64,000 bases of DNA from Arthrobacter sp. ISL-72 (GCF_018613755.1 NZ_JAGGPP010000027.1:1-64000), one strand, 5' to 3'; shown: positions 36,082 to 44,849, numbered from the stretch's first letter. Numbers and translations are program-made. The notes: generated by a model from the letters alone, not told the origin.

Positions 36082-38034
36082 GTGCCGAACTCACCCCGCC
36101 TCCCGTCGCACAGAGAGGACAGCCTCCCAGTGAATACCCAGCGCGTCCTCAACGGACGGTACGAACTTGGTGAGCTGATCGGCCGCGGCGGCATGGCAGA
36201 CGTCCACCGTGGCGTTGACGCTCGCCTTGGCCGGACCGTGGCCATCAAGCTGCTGCGGCCGGACCTTGCCCGGGATCCGCAGTTTCAAGCGCGGTTCAAA
36301 CGCGAGGCCCAGGCCGTCGCCGCGTTGAACCATCCTTCGATCGTTGCCATCTACGACACCGGCGACCACGCCGTGCCGGGCGGCCCGGAGGACACTGTCC
36401 GGGTGCCCTACATCGTGATGGAATTCGTGTCCGGAAAGACCCTCAGGGATCTCATCCGCGCGAAGGAAGTCAGCATCGACCACGCCATCGACTTCACCCT
36501 TGGCGTGCTCTCTGCCCTCGAATACAGCCACAGGGCCGGGATCGTCCACCGCGACATCAAGCCGGCCAACGTGATGTTCTGCGAGGACTCGGACACCATC
36601 AAGGTCATGGACTTCGGCATCGCCCGCGCCATGGCGGATTCATCCGCCACCATGACCCAGACCCAGGCCGTGGTGGGCACCGCGCAGTACCTCTCGCCGG
36701 AGCAGGCCCGCGGTGAAACCGTGGACGCCCGCAGCGATCTCTACTCCGCGGCGTGCCTGCTGTACGAAATGCTGACCGGGCGGCCTCCGTTCGTCGGTGA
36801 CAGTCCTGTCTCCGTCGCGTACCAGCACGTCCGGGAGATCCCGGAACCGCCCAGCAGCCTCAACCCCGAGGTCTCCGAGGCCCTGGACAGTGTCCTGGCC
36901 AAGGCGCTGCAAAAGAACCGCGCAGACCGCTTCCAGGATGCGGCCGCATTCCAGCGTGCTCTCCGGGCGGCCCGCAATGGCGTCATAGTGCCTGACGTGG
37001 CGGAGGAAGAGGCACTAACTGAACCCACCACCGCAGTGCCGGCCGCCGAACGCACAGCTCAGGCCGCACCGTACTCAGTGACCGGCGCAAGCTTCCTTGA
37101 CGATTCACCCGGCGGCCGGCTCCGGCCCGTGCATGACACCCTCGGCGATGACCAGGCGCTGCCTGCCCTGGTTTATGAACCCGCGGAAGCAAACGATCTC
37201 CCGCTCGCCTTGCCGCAGGAGCGTGAGCGTACGCCCGGACAGAAGTCCCGCCGTCGGGCCTGGGCTGCCACCCTGGTGATTTTTACGCTGCTGGTCCTCG
37301 CCGGCGGCGGCCTTTGGCTGTACAACATGATGAACCAGCCGCCTCCTCCGGTGGCCAAGGTGCTGGTGCCGACCGTGACCTCCCTGACGGAAACCGAGGC
37401 CCTGCAGAAGCTTTACAACGCGCGGTTCAGCCCGCAGATTAACAGGCTCCAGCACGACACCATCGCCAAGGGCACTGCCATCGGCACGGTACCGGCAGCA
37501 GGCACCGCCATGGAACCCGATTCGAAAATTACCCTGAACATCTCGGACGGTCCGAGCGCCGTCAAAATTCCGGGCGACCTGCCGGGGCGCACCGAAGCTG
37601 CGGCCCGGGACATGCTGCGGCAGATCGGCCTGGCCGGCGCTCCGGGCACCACCATGGCCAACAGTGCCACCGTGCCTGCCGGCATTGTGATCACCACCAA
37701 GCCTGCTCCGGGTGATACGGCAGCCGTCGGAAGCACCGTCGAGATCGTGGTGTCCACCGGCAAGGTGGCCATGCCCGAACTCCGCGGCCTGCCGCGGGCG
37801 GAGGCTGAGGCGGCCCTCAAAAACCTCGGCCTGGGCATCCAGGTGCGGGAACTTGAGAACTCCGAAGTCGAACCGGGCAAGGTGACCGAGCAGAGCGATG
37901 CCGTCAACACCCTGGTTGAACAGGGGAAAACCATCGCTGTTGTCGTCGCCAAGGCGCCCGCGCCGAAGCCGAGCCCGACGCCGACCCCCACTCCGACTGA
38001 GTCGGACCGGGACCGCGACCGTGGCCAAGGCTAA
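36082..38034 (+). CDS. pknB: PknB-type serine/threonine protein kinase with PASTA repeats
   Basis: The 650-residue kinase has LIGRGGMADVHRGVDARLGR, TVAIKLLRPDLARDPQFQAR, VHRDIKPANVMF and KVMDFGIARAMADSSATMTQ, whose TMTQTQAVVGT activation loop is typical of PknB. A membrane helix (AATLVIFTLLVLAGGGLWLY, near 394-413) leads to three PASTA-like extracellular repeats (VLVPTVTSLTETEALQKLYN; VKIPGDLPGRTEAAARDML; VAMPELRGLPRAEAEAALKN). It senses cell-wall fragments and regulates growth. The start may be the GTG at 36082 or the GTG at 36130, which has GAGAGGAC upstream and begins nearer the kinase domain. Confidence 0.95.
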   Translation: MPNSPRLPSHREDSLPVNTQRVLNGRYELGELIGRGGMADVHRGVDARLGRTVAIKLLRPDLARDPQFQARFKREAQAVAALNHPSIVAIYDTGDHAVPGGPEDTVRVPYIVMEFVSGKTLRDLIRAKEVSIDHAIDFTLGVLSALEYSHRAGIVHRDIKPANVMFCEDSDTIKVMDFGIARAMADSSATMTQTQAVVGTAQYLSPEQARGETVDARSDLYSAACLLYEMLTGRPPFVGDSPVSVAYQHVREIPEPPSSLNPEVSEALDSVLAKALQKNRADRFQDAAAFQRALRAARNGVIVPDVAEEEALTEPTTAVPAAERTAQAAPYSVTGASFLDDSPGGRLRPVHDTLGDDQALPALVYEPAEANDLPLALPQERERTPGQKSRRRAWAATLVIFTLLVLAGGGLWLYNMMNQPPPPVAKVLVPTVTSLTETEALQKLYNARFSPQINRLQHDTIAKGTAIGTVPAAGTAMEPDSKITLNISDGPSAVKIPGDLPGRTEAAARDMLRQIGLAGAPGTTMANSATVPAGIVITTKPAPGDTAAVGSTVEIVVSTGKVAMPELRGLPRAEAEAALKNLGLGIQVRELENSEVEPGKVTEQSDAVNTLVEQGKTIAVVVAKAPAPKPSPTPTPTPTESDRDRDRGQG

Positions 38035-38100
38035 AAGGCAGGTTACCTGACACCGGGAACGCCAGCGCGTTGATAATCAGTGCCCGGAGGTGCCCGGTGA

Positions 38101-38742
38101 TCAGTGCTGGATGAGCGGGCTCAGTTTCGCGGCACGCTCGGCGGCGCCCTCCATGCCGAGGGACTCGAGCCAGTTGCCCAGCATCTGGTAACCGCCCTCG
38201 GTCAGGACCGATTCCGGATGGAACTGCACCCCGCACAGGGGGGCCGTCCGGTGCTTCAGCCCCATGATCACCCCGTTTGCCGTCTGGGCCGTGATCTCAA
38301 GCACGTCGGGGATGGTCTCGCGGACTGCCGCCAGGGAGTGGTAACGGGTCGCCGTAACAGGGGAGGGGAGGCCGGCGAAAACGCTGGATCCTTCATGCTC
38401 CACCAGGGATGTTTTACCGTGCATCAGCTCCGGCGCGTGCGTCACCGTGGCCCCGTAGGCCTCGGCCAGCGCCTGGTGCCCAAGACAAACACCGAACATC
38501 GGCTGGTCGTTGCTGCCGCACCATTTGATCAGGTCGATGCAGACGCCCGCCTCCGCGGGCGTGCCCGGCCCCGGCGAGATGAGGACGCCGTCGCGCGCGT
38601 TCGCCATCTCGATTGCCTCGGCGAGGGTGACGTCGTCGTTGCGGACCACTGTCGTCTCGGCGCCCAGCTCCTGGAGGTATCCCACCAGGGTGTAAACAAA
38701 GCTGTCGTAGTTGTCTACGACCAGGATCTTGGTGGTGCTCAT
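38101..38742 (-). CDS. glutamine amidotransferase, PabA/TrpG type
   Basis: The 213-residue class I amidotransferase has the conserved opening ILVVDNYDSFVYTLVGYLQ, VLISPGPGTPAEAGV, the nucleophile elbow FGVCLGHQALAEAYG (Cys near residue 87) and the catalytic His/Glu in GVQFHPESVLTEGG. It delivers ammonia for anthranilate or 4-amino-4-deoxychorismate synthesis. No TrpE/PabB gene is adjacent, and its place beside a sortase and CrgA is the usual actinobacterial location of the PabA-like copy. Its start overlaps the stop of the small membrane protein gene by ATGA. Confidence 0.93.
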   Translation of the reverse strand: MSTTKILVVDNYDSFVYTLVGYLQELGAETTVVRNDDVTLAEAIEMANARDGVLISPGPGTPAEAGVCIDLIKWCGSNDQPMFGVCLGHQALAEAYGATVTHAPELMHGKTSLVEHEGSSVFAGLPSPVTATRYHSLAAVRETIPDVLEITAQTANGVIMGLKHRTAPLCGVQFHPESVLTEGGYQMLGNWLESLGMEGAAERAAKLSPLIQH

Positions 38743-38909
38743 TGTCGAGTTACTAAACCAATCGTTGAGTCGGTGAACTGAGTGAACTGTGACATCCACG
38801 GGAAGAGGAACTGAACCATCAATACCAGCACGCCCGCCAGGAGCACCAGCGATGTGACGATCCTCAGCCACAGTGGCCCCGGAAGGTGGCGGAAAATCCA
38901 TCCGTACAT
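38739..38909 (-). CDS. small membrane protein between the sortase and amidotransferase genes
   Basis: A 56-residue protein starting MYGWIFRHLPGPLWLRIVTS with one hydrophobic segment (LVLLAGVLVLMVQFLFPW) and the ending STIGLVTRQ. It is too short for usual annotation but its ATGA overlap with the amidotransferase gene and its position 4 bp after the sortase stop support it. Similar short proteins occupy this slot in related genomes, as far as I recall. Function is unknown. Confidence 0.75.
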   Translation of the reverse strand: MYGWIFRHLPGPLWLRIVTSLVLLAGVLVLMVQFLFPWMSQFTQFTDSTIGLVTRQ

Positions 38910-38913
38910 AGTG

Positions 38914-39708
38914 CTAGCCCTTTCCGAGTGCCTTGGCCACCTGGGCCGCAATTTCGGCTGGCGGTCCCGCTGACGCGGGCTGCCAGTGCTCCAGCAGGGA
39001 ATACGCAATGATGCGTTCCTGTGAGCCAAAACGCGGATTGCAGCTGGTCATGGTGAGGTAGGCCTCCGTGGGCTTGGCCGCGGGCTGGGTCGGAACCGGG
39101 AGCAGCACATCGGTGGCTGACGGAAGCACGATCTGGTTGTTCCGGAAGACGTAGACATAAAATCCGTCCCTGGTCTGGACGTAGATCTTGTCTCCAGGGA
39201 CCAGTGTGTGGATGTTGTCCAGGACGGCCCCGTGCGTCTGCCGGTGACCCGCCACCGCGAAATTGCCCGTTGCACCGGGCATCGCGGTGTCACTGTAGTG
39301 GCCCAGGCCAAGGGTATCCAGCACGTCCGTGGACGTTCCCTGCACGATGGGACGGGTGTAGTCGGGACCGAAACGGGGAATGTACATGATGCCGATGGTT
39401 TGGCCGTGTCCGGGTGCTTCGGCCACCTTGGGCGGGCCGTAGTCGGCTGGAGCCGACGGAGCAGCTTCAGTGGGGCCGGTGGGCGTAGGAGCGGCCGGCC
39501 TGCCCAGTTCCTGCGCGAAATTCCGGATGGTCTCGCTCTGCTTCGCATCGGATTCCACATTCGTCCACCAGAGCTGCCACGCGACGAACAGGAGCAGGAC
39601 CACTCCGGCAGTGATGAGCAGCTCGCCAGCGATCTGGACGACTTTGTGGAGAACCCCGACGCCGCGCGCCGGCGCAGCGGCGGTCGCCTCCTTCTCCAGC
39701 AACACCAC
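38914..39708 (-). CDS. class E sortase
   Basis: The 264-residue transpeptidase has an N-terminal cytosolic tail, one membrane helix (residues 28-48, IAGELLITAGVVLLLFVAW), a proline-rich linker, and a sortase beta-barrel. The catalytic histidine is in NFAVAGHRQTHGAVLDNI, the cysteine in LTMTSCNPRFG and the arginine in GSQERIIAYSLL. The TLTSCNP-like motif marks class E, which anchors LAxTG-type proteins in high-GC Gram-positives. No sortase substrate gene lies next to it. The GTG at 39708 has GAGGAGA upstream. Confidence 0.93.
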   Translation of the reverse strand: MVLLEKEATAAAPARGVGVLHKVVQIAGELLITAGVVLLLFVAWQLWWTNVESDAKQSETIRNFAQELGRPAAPTPTGPTEAAPSAPADYGPPKVAEAPGHGQTIGIMYIPRFGPDYTRPIVQGTSTDVLDTLGLGHYSDTAMPGATGNFAVAGHRQTHGAVLDNIHTLVPGDKIYVQTRDGFYVYVFRNNQIVLPSATDVLLPVPTQPAAKPTEAYLTMTSCNPRFGSQERIIAYSLLEHWQPASAGPPAEIAAQVAKALGKG

Positions 39709-39884
39709 GTGTTCTCCTCAATCCGCAGCGCGGGCGGGCGCCGGCGTGTTCTGAACTACAGCTAGAATTGGCTGCTAGTAAGACTTCAGACCTGACCAAA
39801 GGCGCCCAACCCGCCGGCATCTTCCTTCCTGCAGGATACCAAGCCGGAGGCTGCGCCCTTGATTCAGCCCGACGAGGAGGACCC

Positions 39885-40139
39885 GTGCCCGAGTCAAAGC
39901 CACGAAAGAAGACCGCCGCTGCGGAAAAGCCGGCTTCTGCATCGCAGGCATACAAGCCCAATGCGGTGTGGTTCAAGCCCGTCATGTTCGGGCTGATGAT
40001 CATCGGACTGCTGTGGATCATCACCTTCTACATCAGTGAAGGAGCCCTCCCGGTCCGCGCGTGGGAATCATGGAACATCGTCGCCGGATTCGGCATTGCG
40101 ATCGCGGGCTTCCTCATGACCACCCGCTGGCGTTCCTAG
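39885..40139 (+). CDS. crgA: CrgA cell-division regulator
   Basis: The 84-residue protein starts at the GTG at 39885 with GAGGAGGA upstream. It has a basic N-terminus (PESKPRKKTAAAEKPAS), the conserved NAVWFKPVMFGLMIIGLLWI segment as first membrane helix, the loop ISEGALPVRAWESWNIV and a second helix ending LMTTRWRS. This is the standard CrgA layout. CrgA interacts with FtsZ, FtsI and Wag31 at the septum. It ends with a strong terminator. Confidence 0.95.
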   Translation: MPESKPRKKTAAAEKPASASQAYKPNAVWFKPVMFGLMIIGLLWIITFYISEGALPVRAWESWNIVAGFGIAIAGFLMTTRWRS

Positions 40140-40190
40140 CCAGCAACGATCCGCGCGGGGACACACTGCCCCGCCAACACCCCGCTTCAT

Positions 40191-40231
40191 AAAAGGGTCG
40201 GACCGGCACACCGTGCCGGCCCGACCCTTTT
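40191..40231. terminator. bidirectional intrinsic terminator between crgA and the M6 protease gene
   Basis: An 11-bp outer stem (40191-40201 with 40221-40231) and a 7-bp inner stem (40203-40209 with 40213-40219) are separated by one mismatch and closed by loop acc. AAAA precedes and TTTT follows, so it can stop transcripts from both convergent genes. Confidence 0.92.
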
Positions 40232-40246
40232 GTATTTCCGCCGACC

Positions 40247-42526
40247 TTACCCGGCGGGGTTGACCACGTGGATTCCCAGGTCCGTGCCGGCGTCGGAGGT
40301 TACGGAAATCTCAACTCCGTGCCCTGCAACCTTGACGCTCCCGTAGGGGTTGTCAGTGCTGTAGTAGGCCAGCGGATCGATGTCCTTGAAGACCGGGATG
40401 GGGGCGCTGCTCACAGCGCAGGCCTCCACCGAGTCGGTACCGGGATTACGCTTCGTGCCGGTCTGGACTTCCTTCGCGATGCAGAGCGAATCCGTGGCCT
40501 CCAGTCCGAAGGTCGCGTCGAACGGCTGCCGGCTGTTGCCCGGCATCGTTCCGTCGGCCCACTTAAAGGGTGCGGGACGTGAGTCGACCAGCAGCGCGGA
40601 ACCTGCACCCGGGTGGGCCGAAACGTTGTTGTCCGCGTACGAGTCGTCGATGTACCAGACCAGCATGCCGTTCTGGTACTTGAAGAAATCGACCCAGTTC
40701 GGAGCGGTGATGCCCTTGGTGAAGGCGTACGGTCCCTCCGCGAGGGTGGCATCAAAGCCCACGTACTCACGGTTTTCCACGAGGTAGTACTGCTCGGTGG
40801 TTCGGGTGACCGAGCCGCTGCTCACCTGCCACTGGCCGTCGGCGAGCCATTGTCCCTGACCCGACTCGACGTCGTCGCTGAGGACCACGGTTTTCCCGGC
40901 CGAAATCTTGACGTCGTCAATGAAGGCACCGGGGTTGTGGACGCCGCCGTCGGTCTGGTACCTGAAGCGGAACAGTGAGGCGAGGCCTGCGGCGTCGTAG
41001 GAGTACCGCAGCTGCCCCCAGCCGGACGTTCCGCTGAGCGCACGCCCTGCCGACTTCCAGGTCGCGCCCCCGTCGGTGGAGTATTCGCCGTAAAGGAAGT
41101 CATAGCCAGCTTCGATGTCGTACCAGGCATTCGCAGTGACAGTCACCCGTGACTCGGCGGGGACGGCATGGGTCAGGGATTCATTGAGGTTGTCCGCGCT
41201 TCCCGTCCACCACGCTTTGGTCCCTGAAGCGGGGGCCGTGTAGTTGGTGGTGGTTGTCTTATCCGGAAGGTTGACCCGGACGGCTTGGTCCTTGCCGTCG
41301 ACCTGAAGCTGGGAAGGGTTCAGCATCAGGTCGGCTGTGGAACCGGCCTGCACGGTACTGTGGTCCAGCCAGCCGAGGAAGAGCTTCTCCTCGGGTCCCA
41401 TTAGGCCGGGAGTGGTTCCGATCCCTTCGTTGGCTGCAGAACCGTGGCCCAGCCAGGAACCTGAGCTCATGAGCGTCCAGAACGCGGTGCTGTTGGTTGC
41501 GGCGCCGGTGGTGTCATAGAAGTCGGGCAGTCCGAGATCGTGGCCGAACTCGTGCACAAACACACCCACTCCGCCGTTTTCAGGTTCCGTGGTGTAGTCG
41601 CCCAGCCAGTACTTGGATGAACCGATCCGGGCTCCGCCGGCAAGGTTCCCTGCCGGTCCGCTGGAGCCGTACTCGTTGCCGAAGGCGTACCAGCGGTGGG
41701 ACCAGATTGCATCCTCGCCCAGGGCACCGCCGCCGGCTTCCTCGCCTTCGCCTGCGTGGACTGCCTGGAAGTGGTCGATGTAGCCGTCGGGTTCATCGAA
41801 ATTTCCATCATTGTCGAAGTCGTAGCGGTCCCACACATCGAACTGTGACAGGTACGCGTCGATTTCGGCCGGCGTCTTGCCGGCCGCAACCTGCGAATTC
41901 CACCAGGCGTTGCCAGAGTCACGGACGAAAGCCCACGCGCCGCCGGTGTCCTCGGTGGCGTTGTCGCCGTAGAAGGATCCGTTATTGGACACGGTCACCC
42001 AGTCCGTCACGGTGTTGGTGACCGAGTACTGGTTGTTTGAAACAGCCTCGTAGTACGTCTTCATCGATTCGCCGCTGCCGTTGAAGTGTTCTTCGTAGTA
42101 GGCCGGGCTGAAATCCGCTGTCCAAAGGGTGGTGTTGTCCACTGCGCGGTCAGGCTGGGCAATCGAGTTGTGCAGCGGACCTGGCGTGGTTCCGAACCGG
42201 CCGGAGCCCTGCTGGCCGAACTCGGCCAGGATCGTGAAGATCTTGTCCTGCTTGGTGGTTTCAATTTCGACGAACTTGTCGTCCGCGAGTTGGACCACGC
42301 CATCGTCGTTGGCTTTCGCCTGCCCCTTGGCCACTTTTTCAATGGCCGCCTTGCGCTTTTCAACGAGCTCCTTGGTCCGCGGTCCGGGGCGGTTGTCCTC
42401 CCGGGCTGAGGTGGCGGACCCTGTTGATCCGTCGTCCACAGCGGGTGCAGCCATGGCCGGGGCCTGGATGCTGAGCATCCCGAGAACGACCCCCGCCACA
42501 CCGGCGGTAATTTTGGATTTCCTCAC
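40247..42526 (-). CDS. immune inhibitor A-type secreted metalloprotease (peptidase M6)
   Basis: The protein of about 759 residues has a signal peptide (KSKITAGVAGVVLGMLSIQA, cleavage near AMAAP). It also has the M6 zinc motif HEFGHDLGLPDFYD (HExxHxxGxxD). The family block WTLMSSGSWLGHG and a C-terminal domain (DDVESGQGQWLADGQWQVSS) are present. It should be secreted and degrade proteins outside the cell. The start is taken as the GTG at 42526, preceded by GGGAGGT, because the signal peptide begins there; an upstream ATG at 42559 is in frame. Confidence 0.93.
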   Translation of the reverse strand: MRKSKITAGVAGVVLGMLSIQAPAMAAPAVDDGSTGSATSAREDNRPGPRTKELVEKRKAAIEKVAKGQAKANDDGVVQLADDKFVEIETTKQDKIFTILAEFGQQGSGRFGTTPGPLHNSIAQPDRAVDNTTLWTADFSPAYYEEHFNGSGESMKTYYEAVSNNQYSVTNTVTDWVTVSNNGSFYGDNATEDTGGAWAFVRDSGNAWWNSQVAAGKTPAEIDAYLSQFDVWDRYDFDNDGNFDEPDGYIDHFQAVHAGEGEEAGGGALGEDAIWSHRWYAFGNEYGSSGPAGNLAGGARIGSSKYWLGDYTTEPENGGVGVFVHEFGHDLGLPDFYDTTGAATNSTAFWTLMSSGSWLGHGSAANEGIGTTPGLMGPEEKLFLGWLDHSTVQAGSTADLMLNPSQLQVDGKDQAVRVNLPDKTTTTNYTAPASGTKAWWTGSADNLNESLTHAVPAESRVTVTANAWYDIEAGYDFLYGEYSTDGGATWKSAGRALSGTSGWGQLRYSYDAAGLASLFRFRYQTDGGVHNPGAFIDDVKISAGKTVVLSDDVESGQGQWLADGQWQVSSGSVTRTTEQYYLVENREYVGFDATLAEGPYAFTKGITAPNWVDFFKYQNGMLVWYIDDSYADNNVSAHPGAGSALLVDSRPAPFKWADGTMPGNSRQPFDATFGLEATDSLCIAKEVQTGTKRNPGTDSVEACAVSSAPIPVFKDIDPLAYYSTDNPYGSVKVAGHGVEISVTSDAGTDLGIHVVNPAG

Positions 42527-42677
42527 ACGTACCTCCCAGTAGTTTGTGATCAGAGCCACAGCATAATGTGAGAGGGGCCGTTCGGCTATCAGCGGCGCCT
42601 TTGCGGAGGGATGTTCGAGGTCGGCCCGCTGAATATGCTGGAGGCAGCAACGGCGCAGGGAAAGGCTAGGAAATCAT

Positions 42678-43289
42678 ATGACCCCGGACGAACGCGGCAC
42701 CATCATGGGCAGCGACGGCCTGGCCCGGCCCCCGTGGGCCGCCACAGATCCCCTGCTGCAGGAGTATTACGACCTCGAGTGGGGCATGCCGGTCCGCGAC
42801 GAGCAGGGATTGTTCGAGCGCATCAGCCTGGAGGCGTTCCAGGCCGGACTGTCATGGGCCACCATCCTGCGTAAGCGCCCTGCCTTCCGGTCGGCGTTCC
42901 ACCACTTCGAGCCGGATGCTGTGGCCGCGTTCACGGACGACGACGTCGAACGCCTGATGCTGGACGCCGGCATCGTGCGGAACCGGCAGAAGATCAGGGC
43001 AGCCATTACCAATGCACAGGCCACCATCGGGCTGCGCGCCGAAGGGGGCCTGGTGGACTTCGTCTGGAGCTTCCAACCGGCAGCGACGCCGAGTCCGCTG
43101 ACCCATGCCGAGATCCCGACAACCTCGCCCGAATCCGTCGCACTTTCCAAGGCGCTGCGCGGCAAGGGCTTCACATTCGTCGGGCCCACCACCATGTATG
43201 CCCTGATGGAGGCAATCGGCATGATCGACACCCACCTGGTCCACAGCCACCGGCGCGGCTCCTCCGGGGTGTGGGCCCACCAGGCCTAA
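42678..43289 (+). CDS. tag: DNA-3-methyladenine glycosylase I (Tag family)
   Basis: The 203-residue protein aligns through PLLQEYYDLEWGMPVRDEQG, EAFQAGLSWATILRKRPAFR, ERLMLDAGIVRNRQKIRAAI, FVDFVWSF (here LVDFVWSF) and SKALRGKGFTFVGPTTMYAL with Tag, which removes 3-methyladenine from DNA. Several zinc-snap ligands of E. coli Tag are absent: Cys4 has no counterpart, His17 is replaced by Tyr in EYYDLEW and Cys179 lies in HSHRRG; His175 is kept in DTHLV. It may therefore work without zinc. The start at 42678 is not certain. Confidence 0.92.
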   Translation: MTPDERGTIMGSDGLARPPWAATDPLLQEYYDLEWGMPVRDEQGLFERISLEAFQAGLSWATILRKRPAFRSAFHHFEPDAVAAFTDDDVERLMLDAGIVRNRQKIRAAITNAQATIGLRAEGGLVDFVWSFQPAATPSPLTHAEIPTTSPESVALSKALRGKGFTFVGPTTMYALMEAIGMIDTHLVHSHRRGSSGVWAHQA

Positions 43290-43979
43290 GTTATCCCGCT
43301 CTTGTGGGGAAAGTTATCCACAGTGTTGATAAGACGCTGGGGATGAACCGGGAAGTTCCGCGGACCATGGCCCGCCAACGGTCCCGACACGGAATGCACC
43401 GCGGGCGCGTGAGTTATTAACACTGTGGATTGCCTGTGGATAACGCTGCCGGTCGTCCGTGATCGTCAAAGAAGCGGACTTATCCACTTAAGAACACCGC
43501 TATCCCCAGAAGTTATCCACAGGTGGGGATAAACCCGGGGATAATTAGGCCTTCAGGTGCATATCGGGCTTGATTCTGCTGAATAAGCGGATGTGGCTAA
43601 GGGCGCCGGAGTTATTAACAATGTGTATAACCTGTTGAAGACTCTCAGCTCTGCCCTGGTGTCACTTGCCGCCCTCCAATGTGTGGTTGGGGGACGGGTT
43701 GCTGGCCAGAGTTTGTCCACTTAACCACAGCAGCCATGAACAGTTTTATCCACAGCTGTGTACAAAGCACCGCCCGCGACGACGAGAATCGCCAGCTGGC
43801 AAGGGCAGGGGCGCGGAGCCGCCCTGAACTACACGCGTGTAAGTTACCAACAATGTGGATAACGCCTGTGGAAAACTTGAGCGGGATATAGCGGCCGTCC
43901 CCTGGCTTTGCGCGTGGTTGTACCTAGGCTTGGATAGTCACAAGCTGAAAGGCGGGAGGGGAGAGGGACGGAGAACGTC
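43290..43979. other. gene-free DnaA-box cluster between convergent genes
   Basis: This 690-bp block lies between the 3' ends of tag and the rhomboid gene, so it holds no gene promoter for either. Five perfect TTATCCACA boxes occur at 43314-43322(+), 43435-43443(-), 43513-43521(+), 43746-43754(+) and 43854-43862(-). One-mismatch boxes are at 43480-43488(+), 43524-43532(-), 43622-43630(-), 43721-43729(+) and 43867-43875(-). GTTATTAAC palindromes sit beside boxes at 43413 and 43611. It could be an origin component or a DnaA-titration site. Confidence 0.8.
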
Positions 43980-44849
43980 CTACGCGCTGGCCATCCTCAG
44001 CCAAGTGGCCGCGATGAGCAGGCCGAGGACAAGCACCAGGCCTGCCGTCTGCCATAGCCACTGCCGCGGGCCGCGGGGGGCATGGGCGATTGCTGCAGCG
44101 CAGGCGGCGCCGGCCACGAGGCCGCCGAGGTGGGCCTGCCAGGCAATTTGGGGAACGACAAAGCCGATTACACCGTTGATCGCGATCAGAAGCCAAAGCT
44201 GCCGGGTGTCTCCGCCGCGGTGGCGCTGGACCACCAGCATGGCACCGAAGAGGCCGAAGATGGCGCCCGAGGCACCCACAACGCCGGACGGGGGGAGGAC
44301 CGGGGTCAGAAGGACATAGCCCACCGACCCGCCAATAGCGGAGATGAGGTACAAGGCCAGGAAGCGCAGCCTGCCGAGCAGGGGCTCCAGCGCCTGCCCG
44401 AACATCCACAGCATGTACATGTTAAGCGCGATGTGAAGGATGAAGCCCTGCGAATGGAGGAAGGCGGAGGTCAGCACGCGCCAGGGCTCGAAGACACCGT
44501 ACTCCGTGGTGGCGTACACCGAGGCGAAGGCGAAGTTCCGGTAAATCCCGTCGTTGGGAACAATCCACTGCAGCACGTAAACGAGGGCGCAGACGGCGAT
44601 GAGCCCGAACGTCACCAAAGGCCGGCCGCCGACGGCGGTGCCGCCGTAGACGGTCCGGGCCGCCGGCGTCGTACGTTTTGTTTCGTTGACGCAATCAATG
44701 CATTGGAATCCGACGGCGGCCGCCCGCTGGCATTCCGGGCATGCCGGGCGTCCGCAGCGCTGGCACCGGACATAGGAAGGCCTGTCCGGGTGCCGGGGGC
44801 ACACCGGAATCTGCGCGGACGGCTCCACCGCCGGGATTCCATAACTCAT
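43980..44849 (-). CDS. rhomboid family intramembrane serine protease with N-terminal zinc ribbon
   Basis: The 289-residue protein begins with a B-box-like zinc ribbon (CPRHPDRPSYVRCQRCGRPA, CPECQRA, CIDCV; residues 12-55). A six-helix rhomboid domain follows. Catalytic serine is in VVGASGAIFGLFGAML and the histidine in WQAHLGGLVAGAACAA; FLHSQGFILHIALNMYMLWM carries the family's HxxxN segment. It cleaves membrane proteins in the bilayer. In Actinobacteria this gene commonly lies next to the cyclophilin gene, as here, six bases downstream. Confidence 0.95.
   Translation of the reverse strand: MSYGIPAVEPSAQIPVCPRHPDRPSYVRCQRCGRPACPECQRAAAVGFQCIDCVNETKRTTPAARTVYGGTAVGGRPLVTFGLIAVCALVYVLQWIVPNDGIYRNFAFASVYATTEYGVFEPWRVLTSAFLHSQGFILHIALNMYMLWMFGQALEPLLGRLRFLALYLISAIGGSVGYVLLTPVLPPSGVVGASGAIFGLFGAMLVVQRHRGGDTRQLWLLIAINGVIGFVVPQIAWQAHLGGLVAGAACAAAIAHAPRGPRQWLWQTAGLVLVLGLLIAATWLRMASA

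Noticed and set aside
43290..43979. CRISPR array or short tandem repeats in the repeat-rich gap
   Set aside because: The repeated units are 9-bp DnaA boxes in both orientations with irregular spacing, not direct repeats with regular spacers, and no cas genes are nearby.
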